10,315 nucleotides of DNA, taken from the NCBI GenBank assembly GCA_937942105.1, contig CALDFS010000072.1, forward strand, positions 1 through 10,315. Direction: 5' to 3'. The stretch comes from an uncultured Ruminococcus sp. Its GTDB lineage: Bacteria; Bacillota; Clostridia; Oscillospirales; Ruminococcaceae. Positions 6,056-10,315 of this stretch are shown piece by piece. Numbering within the stretch: the first letter of the stretch is position 1; each line of letters begins with the position of its first letter. The notes below the pieces were generated by a model. It worked only from the letters and a program-made list of their open reading frames with translations, was not told the origin of the DNA and made no database searches. Both the position numbers and the translations under genes were made by a program.

Positions 6056-8000
6056 AATTACCGTTGCCAGAACGGCGGGCTTTTGCTACGGCGTTGAGCG
6101 CGCGGTGAACATGGCATACGCCGCGGCGGGAAAGTATCAGCGGATATTCACCTATGGTCCGCTTATACACAACAGAAACGTTGTAGAGGACCTTGAAAGG
6201 AAAGGAATAAGCGTTCTTAATGATCTTGAAGACGTTTCCCCGGGGGACGCTGTTATCATCCGTTCACACGGCGTGGGCAGAAATGTGTATGAAGAGCTTG
6301 AGAAGAAGCAGGCTGTTGTTATCGACGCCACCTGCCCGAACGTCAAGCGTATACATAAGCTTGTTGAGGAGTGTCGACGAGACGGAAAGCTTGTGCTTAT
6401 AGCTGGGGATAAAAACCATCCTGAAGTTCAGGGAATACTCGGATATGGGGATGAAAACTGCTTAGTATTCGCTAATTGTGAAGAACTTGCAACACTTTTA
6501 AGAAAAAATTATGAAAATTTCAAAAAAGGTGTTGCAATTCTTTCGCAAACCACTTATAATATAGAATTATGGGAAGAGTGTATCAAGACGGCTCAGAGGT
6601 ATGATAGCGTTAAGATTTATAATACCGTATGCCGGGCGACCAGTCAGCGACAGGAGGAGGCTGAAACGCTTTCCCGCCGGTGTGATACCGTAATTATCAT
6701 CGGCGGCAGAAACAGCTCCAACACCGCAAAGCTGATGGATATCTGCTCGAAAAACGCAGAATGCTATCTTATTGAAAATGCGGATGGGCTGCGCGATATA
6801 GATTTTTCCAAAACGAGGTTCTTGGGAATCTCGGCCGGCGCATCGACTCCGGCATATATAATTGAGGAGGTACAAAAAACCATGACTGAAAATTTAACAA
6901 ATGAGGAAGAGTTCAACTTCGAGGAAGCGATTGAACAGTCACTCAAAAAAATATATACCGGAAAGAGAGAACGCGGCGTTGTTACAGCAGTAAACAGTAC
7001 TGAAGTTATCGTTGATATCGGCACTAAGCATACCGGATATATTCCCCTGTCTGAGCTTTCTAACGACCCCAACGTCAAGCCCTCTGACGTTGTAAGTGTT
7101 GGTGACGAAATCGATGTTATCGTCACCAAGGTAAATGATGCAGAAGGCATTGCAACCTTATCCAAGAAGCAGATTGATGCTCAGAAGGGCTATGAAGAGG
7201 TCAAGAAGGCATATGAGGAAGGAACCGTTCTTTCCGGAACCGTAACAAACGTTATCAAGGGCGGCGTTATAGTTGTTTCCGGCGGTATGAGAGTGTTCGT
7301 TCCCGCTTCGCAGACCGGCGTTAAGATGGGCGGCGATTTGAATTCCATCTTAAAGAACACAGTAAACTTCAAGATTATCGAGCTCAACGAGCAGAGAAGG
7401 AGAGCGGTAGGTTCTATAAGAAGAGTTCTTGCAGACGAAAGAGCTGCCAAGAAAGCCGCATTCTTTGAAACTGCCGAGGTCGGTCAGACTGTTACCGGCG
7501 AGGTCAAGTCGATTACTGATTACGGAGTATTCGTTGATATCGGCGGTGTTGACGGTTTGGTAAGAAGAATGGATCTTACCTGGGCAAGAATCAAGCACCC
7601 CAGCGATGTTGTTTCTGTCGGTGAAACCATTGAGGTAACTATTAAGGATATCGACAAGGAAACCGGCAAGGTATCGCTGAGCTACAAGAAGCCGGCTGAC
7701 AATCCGTGGGTAATCTTTGAGAATAACTATGCAGTTGGGCAGACTGTTGAAGCAAAGATAGTTTCTATCACCAGCTTCGGCGCTTTTGCTCAGATCATCC
7801 CCGGCATCGACGGCTTGATCCATATTTCTCAGATCGCCAATCAGAGAGTTAATAACGTTGCAGATTTCCTTACCGTTGGTCAGACCGTTCAGGCTAAGAT
7901 CACCGAGTGCGACCTTGAAAATAAGAGAGTAAGCCTTTCTATAAGAGCGCTTCTTTCCGAGAACGAGGCTGAGGCTGAGGAAGCTCCTGCCGAGGAGTAA
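6042..8000 (+). CDS. ispH-rpsA: Bifunctional IspH (HMBPP reductase) - ribosomal protein S1 fusion
   Basis: 652 residues. Residues 1 to about 280 are IspH, the 4Fe-4S enzyme that reduces HMBPP to IPP and DMAPP, the last step of the MEP pathway. The three cluster cysteines are present: C15 (TAGFCYGV), C98 (DATCPNV) and C197 (NTVCRAT). Substrate-site motifs are also present: GPLIHN, RSHGV, NHPEVQG, SQTTY, GGRNSSNT and SAGASTPA. Residues 281-652 are a four-domain S1 protein, with OB folds starting near 307, 394, 481 and 566, and an acidic tail rich in Glu and Ala. S1 binds mRNA and assists the ribosome. Domain 3 lacks the usual H-x-S after GL (it reads GLVRRMDLTW). This fusion is known in Clostridia. 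The ATG overlaps the end of cmk-plsC; its SD is AGGAG at 6025-6029, 12 bases away. An internal SD and ATG mark the domain junction, codon use changes there, and a terminator follows the stop. Confidence 0.96.
   Translation: MSIAKITVARTAGFCYGVERAVNMAYAAAGKYQRIFTYGPLIHNRNVVEDLERKGISVLNDLEDVSPGDAVIIRSHGVGRNVYEELEKKQAVVIDATCPNVKRIHKLVEECRRDGKLVLIAGDKNHPEVQGILGYGDENCLVFANCEELATLLRKNYENFKKGVAILSQTTYNIELWEECIKTAQRYDSVKIYNTVCRATSQRQEEAETLSRRCDTVIIIGGRNSSNTAKLMDICSKNAECYLIENADGLRDIDFSKTRFLGISAGASTPAYIIEEVQKTMTENLTNEEEFNFEEAIEQSLKKIYTGKRERGVVTAVNSTEVIVDIGTKHTGYIPLSELSNDPNVKPSDVVSVGDEIDVIVTKVNDAEGIATLSKKQIDAQKGYEEVKKAYEEGTVLSGTVTNVIKGGVIVVSGGMRVFVPASQTGVKMGGDLNSILKNTVNFKIIELNEQRRRAVGSIRRVLADERAAKKAAFFETAEVGQTVTGEVKSITDYGVFVDIGGVDGLVRRMDLTWARIKHPSDVVSVGETIEVTIKDIDKETGKVSLSYKKPADNPWVIFENNYAVGQTVEAKIVSITSFGAFAQIIPGIDGLIHISQIANQRVNNVADFLTVGQTVQAKITECDLENKRVSLSIRALLSENEAEAEEAPAEE
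6532..6560 (+). promoter_or_regulatory. Candidate internal sigma-A promoter inside the ispH part
   Basis: TTGCAA (6532-6537, 4 of 6 to TTGACA), a 17-base spacer and a perfect TATAAT (6555-6560). It lies in a local low-GC patch (about 26 % over 6461-6570, counted by hand). A transcript would start near 6567, some 315 bases before the internal S1 start. Part of the spacer encodes the conserved SQTT motif, so coding constraint could produce some of this match. Confidence 0.35.
6865..6884 (+). promoter_or_regulatory. Internal ribosome binding site and ATG at the IspH/S1 junction
   Basis: AGGAGG at 6865-6870 is followed after 11 bases by an in-frame ATG at 6882 (M281). This is exactly where IspH homology ends (IIEEVQKT) and the S1 leader begins (MTENLTNEEEF). 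Initiation here would give a free 372-residue S1 protein. This is the strongest SD in the fused gene, stronger than the AGGAG at its own 5' end. The motif also encodes the plausible IspH residues EEV, so chance or relic status is possible. Confidence 0.6.
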
Positions 8001-8021
8001 TTCTTACTTAAAGCTAATATC

Positions 8022-8053
8022 AAAAGCTGTCGATGTATTTCGGCAGCTTTTTT
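8022..8053 (+). terminator. Rho-independent terminator after ispH-rpsA
   Basis: An 11-bp stem pairs AAAAGCTGTCG (8022-8032) with CGGCAGCTTTT (8041-8051), including one T-G wobble, around an 8-base loop. The T run at 8048-8053 completes it. It starts 21 bases after the S1 stop and should end the long upstream transcript before the PBP gene. The A run on the left arm could also make it work in the opposite direction, but no converging gene is visible. Confidence 0.88.
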
Positions 8054-8086
8054 GTGTATAAATTACATAAACTGTAATTTATGCGC
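8054..8086. repeat. Perfect inverted repeat between terminator and PBP promoter
   Basis: ATAAATTACA (8058-8067) and TGTAATTTAT (8073-8082) are exact reverse complements around the 5-base spacer TAAAC. As RNA the stem could extend to 14 bp (8054-8067 with 8073-8086) using G-U pairs. No T run follows, so it is not a second standard terminator. It lies 54 bases upstream of the -35 box of the PBP promoter, so an operator for a dimeric regulator is one reading. A second hairpin protecting the upstream mRNA is another. No protein is assigned. Confidence 0.6.
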
Positions 8087-8136
8087 CGCTGAAATAAGAA
8101 AAAGATTAAGAATTAATTACATTTTTCATTTTTCTC

Positions 8137-8165
8137 TTAACAAGAGGAAGGTTTTGTGCTATAAT
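8137..8165 (+). promoter_or_regulatory. Extended -10 sigma-A promoter for the PBP gene
   Basis: TTAACA (8137-8142, 5 of 6 to the -35 consensus), a 17-base spacer and TATAAT (8160-8165) preceded by TG at 8157-8158, giving a perfect extended -10. Transcription would start near 8172, leaving a leader of about 68 bases. The -10 lies inside a 13-bp perfect palindrome, TGCTAT-A-ATAGCA (8157-8169), which could be an operator or a coincidence. It lies downstream of the terminator, so it should drive the PBP gene separately. Confidence 0.75.
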
Positions 8166-8227
8166 AGCAATAGTTATTACAATCATTCAAAGGATTAAAA
8201 TTTATAAATACAATTGTTTTCCCGGAG

Positions 8228-8242
8228 AGGAGCGGTATTTTG
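8228..8242 (+). promoter_or_regulatory. Ribosome binding site fixing the TTG start of the PBP
   Basis: AGGAG at 8228-8232 (inside GGAGAGGAG) lies 7 bases before TTG at 8240. The next in-frame ATG falls inside the membrane helix at about residue 35 and has no SD, so the TTG is the start. Confidence 0.85.
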
Positions 8243-10315
8243 AAACCTTCATTAAAAAAATTCAAAAGGGGCGCAAAAAAGGTCACGCGTCCGGTAGGAG
8301 CGGTGTTGCGAACAATAGGAATAGCAATCTGCTGTATAATTATGGTGGCTGTCATAACACTGACGATAGTTGGCTCTGCGCTGACTGTGTTCGTCGTGAA
8401 TCTTATGGACGATACCTCCGAGGTCAAGCTGGATGACGTATCATCGAGCTACACCACATATATCTATGCCAAGCAGGGCGAGGACTGGCTTGTTTACGAC
8501 ATGATATCCAACGAGGGCGAAAAGCGCGTGTGGACAAATCTTGAACAGATTCCCCAGTTCGTAAGGGACGCTTTTATCTATTCCGAGGATGAGCGCTTCA
8601 ACAGTCACGATGGCGTTGACTTCTTCGGTTTGGCTGTCGCCGCGATGGAGCTTGTTACCGGTCAGAGCAGAAGAGGTGCTTCGACTATCACACAGCAGAC
8701 CATAAAGAACATCACCGGCGATGATGATGTTACCGGCACAGCGGGCTACGAGCGCAAAATCCGCGAAATCTACCGCGCCGTTCAGCTCGAAAAGGAGTAT
8801 TCTAAGGACGATATACTGGAAGCCTACCTTAATATAGTCCCGCTCGACCAGAATATCTATGGTGTTCAGGCTGCCGCAAACTATTACTTCAATAAGGACG
8901 TTGGTCAGCTCACCATCGGCGAGGCGGCATGCATAGCGGCTATCACAAAAAGTCCCTATTCAAACAACCCCATCCGCTTCCCCGAAAAGAACTATGAGCG
9001 CAGGAAGTACATTTTGGATAAGATGCTTGAAAACGGCGCAATATCCAGCGAGGAATATGATGAAGCCCTGAATCAGGAGCTTAAGCTTGTCGGCTCGATG
9101 ATGTACACCAAGTCGGACGATGATACCGCTATTGACGCTTCAACATTGTCTGCCTATGAAAATTTTGACACTGTTTCATCCTATTATGTCGACTCTGTAA
9201 TATATCAGGCAACCGAAATATTTATGAATTACTACGGCATAGAGTGGGACGATGCTTATCAAAAGCTTCGGCGCGGCGGCTATAAGATATACACCTGCGT
9301 TGACTTGGATATTCAGAAGGAGCTTGAAACCAAGTATCTCGACCTGAAAACCTTCTCGGAGGACGGCAATGAGGATGTTCCTCAAAGTGCATTTATCTGT
9401 ATGGACTACAACGGCAGAATACTTGGCGTAGTCGGCGGAATAGGCGAGAAGGAAAGCCCCCTCTGCCTTAACCGCGCGACCATGTCCACCCGTCAGCCGG
9501 GTTCGTCCATTAAGCCGCTTTCGGCGTATTCACTTTCGGTTGACAGAGACTTGATAACATGGTCAACCCAGTTTTTAGACGTTCCGCTTTTGATAAAGGA
9601 CAATGGCGAATATAAGGAGTGGCCCCGAAACTATTCTACCAGCGGTGCTTATACCTCGTCGTGGTCTAAAGAATATAATTTCACATTCTCATGCTTGCAG
9701 CGCTCACTGAATACCACAGCTGCCCAGCTTGTTGAGATGCTTACGCCAAGCGAATCCTTTGAATTTCTGTATTATAAGCTTCACCTTGATTCGCTGGAGC
9801 TTTATAAAGACGGAAGAACAGATATCGCACGCTCGCCGCTGTCTGTAGGTGCGCTTACAAACGGCGTTACTTTGCAGGATTTAACTTCATGCTACCAGAT
9901 ATTCGGCAACGGCGGCAAGTATTATGGTTCAACCTTCATTTCGAGGATTTTGGATAACTCCGGCGAGGTCGTATATCAGCACCCGCTTATGGGCGAGCAG
10001 GTCATAGACGAATCTACAGCTTACGTTATGAACAGAATGCTCGAAACGGTTGTTTCCTCGTCGAGAGGTACCGGACGGCTTGCACGTCTTGAAAACGTCG
10101 AGCTTATAGCTAAAACCGGTACTACTCAGGATTGGGCGGATTTGTGGTTTATTGGCTGCACCCCTCAGTATGTCACAGGGCTTTGGATAGGTCATGATAT
10201 CCCGAAAGAAATCGATACCAAATCCTGCTACGGCTCTCCTCAGATGTGGAAAAACGTCTTCGGCGATATTGCGGATAAGGGTGAGATAACCACCTTTGCG
10301 GCCTCAAATTCAGTC
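8240..10315 (+). CDS. Class A penicillin-binding protein (glycosyltransferase + transpeptidase), 3' end missing
   Basis: 692 residues are visible and the frame is still open at the window end. A basic cytoplasmic tail (KPSLKKFKRGAKK) precedes one membrane helix at about residues 24-55, so the enzyme faces outward. The GT51 glycosyltransferase domain, which polymerises lipid II, covers about 95-270: SEDERFNSHDG with catalytic E116, RGASTITQQTIKN, KIREIYRAVQLE with E176, and LNIVPLDQNIYGVQAAA. The penicillin-binding transpeptidase domain, which cross-links peptidoglycan, has all three motifs: SSIK (S422-K425, catalytic serine S422), SLN (S489-N491) and KTG (625-627). Both activities therefore look intact. 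It resembles PBP1a (PonA)-type enzymes, which often have disordered C-terminal tails; any such tail is outside the window. It starts at TTG with a strong SD, is preceded by its own promoter, and follows the terminator of the upstream unit. Confidence 0.96.
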   Translation, partial: MKPSLKKFKRGAKKVTRPVGAVLRTIGIAICCIIMVAVITLTIVGSALTVFVVNLMDDTSEVKLDDVSSSYTTYIYAKQGEDWLVYDMISNEGEKRVWTNLEQIPQFVRDAFIYSEDERFNSHDGVDFFGLAVAAMELVTGQSRRGASTITQQTIKNITGDDDVTGTAGYERKIREIYRAVQLEKEYSKDDILEAYLNIVPLDQNIYGVQAAANYYFNKDVGQLTIGEAACIAAITKSPYSNNPIRFPEKNYERRKYILDKMLENGAISSEEYDEALNQELKLVGSMMYTKSDDDTAIDASTLSAYENFDTVSSYYVDSVIYQATEIFMNYYGIEWDDAYQKLRRGGYKIYTCVDLDIQKELETKYLDLKTFSEDGNEDVPQSAFICMDYNGRILGVVGGIGEKESPLCLNRATMSTRQPGSSIKPLSAYSLSVDRDLITWSTQFLDVPLLIKDNGEYKEWPRNYSTSGAYTSSWSKEYNFTFSCLQRSLNTTAAQLVEMLTPSESFEFLYYKLHLDSLELYKDGRTDIARSPLSVGALTNGVTLQDLTSCYQIFGNGGKYYGSTFISRILDNSGEVVYQHPLMGEQVIDESTAYVMNRMLETVVSSSRGTGRLARLENVELIAKTGTTQDWADLWFIGCTPQYVTGLWIGHDIPKEIDTKSCYGSPQMWKNVFGDIADKGEITTFAASNSV

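Noticed and set aside
6486..6514. Another promoter-like match, TTGCAA-17-TATGAA, in the low-GC patch of ispH
   Set aside because: Both boxes match only 4 of 6, which is expected in such AT-rich DNA; the site at 6532-6560 is better.
7350..7823. 157-codon open frame on the - strand opposite S1 domains 2-4
   Set aside because: The sense frame is a strongly codon-biased S1 gene; the antisense frame is a by-product.
7963..7997. Small repeat of GAG-GCT codons at the end of S1
   Set aside because: It encodes the Glu/Ala-rich acidic tail common at S1 C-termini; too short to be a meaningful repeat element.
8054..8086. Second intrinsic terminator in tandem with 8022-8053
   Set aside because: The stem is long but AT-rich and no T run follows its 3' arm, so I list it as an inverted repeat only.
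8087..8239. Riboswitch or T-box in the PBP leader
   Set aside because: The predicted leader is only about 68 bases and shows no known aptamer core or terminator/antiterminator pair.

Overview
The window reads as a block of chromosomal housekeeping genes from a Gram-positive anaerobe of the class Clostridia, most likely a gut-type Oscillospiraceae/Ruminococcaceae relative. This is an inference from gene content: an IspH-ribosomal protein S1 fusion, an HI0933-type flavoprotein next to cmk, plsC and ispH, strong Shine-Dalgarno (SD) sites and TTG start use. GC is near 50 %. All genes lie on the + strand. No tRNA, rRNA, CRISPR array, insertion sequence or phage gene is visible.

Layout. (1) 1-1262: C-terminal part of a YgiQ-type radical SAM protein, cut by the window start. 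(2) 1291-2494: a membrane-anchored ComEC-like metallo-beta-lactamase (MBL) protein overlapping a small DUF3006 protein. (3) 2548-3426: an RpiR-family regulator with HTH and SIS domains. (4) 3441-4703: an HI0933/YhiN-type FAD protein. (5) 4709-6055: cytidylate kinase fused in frame to a PlsC-type acyltransferase. (6) 6042-8000: IspH fused in frame to a four-domain S1 protein, overlapping gene 5 by 14 bases. (7) 8022-8053: an intrinsic terminator. (8) 8054-8239: a regulatory gap with a perfect inverted repeat and a near-consensus extended -10 promoter. (9) 8240 to the window end: a class A penicillin-binding protein starting at TTG, cut by the window end.

How it fits together. Genes 1-6 are packed with gaps of 53 bases or fewer, or overlap, and look like one transcription unit ending at 8053. 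The run from the flavoprotein to S1 joins nucleotide supply (CMP/dCMP phosphorylation), phosphatidic acid synthesis, the last step of the MEP isoprenoid pathway and mRNA binding by the ribosome. The PBP after the terminator has its own promoter and makes peptidoglycan.

The most notable signal is that both fused genes keep an SD sequence exactly at the domain junction. In IspH-S1 (6865-6884) it precedes an in-frame ATG, so free S1 could be made. This is supported by a sharp codon-usage change at the junction and by a candidate promoter inside a low-GC patch of the ispH part (6532-6560). In Cmk-PlsC (5413-5420) the SD remains but no start codon follows in frame, which looks like a relic of separate genes. 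No wholly new system is evident; this junction architecture is the best lead.
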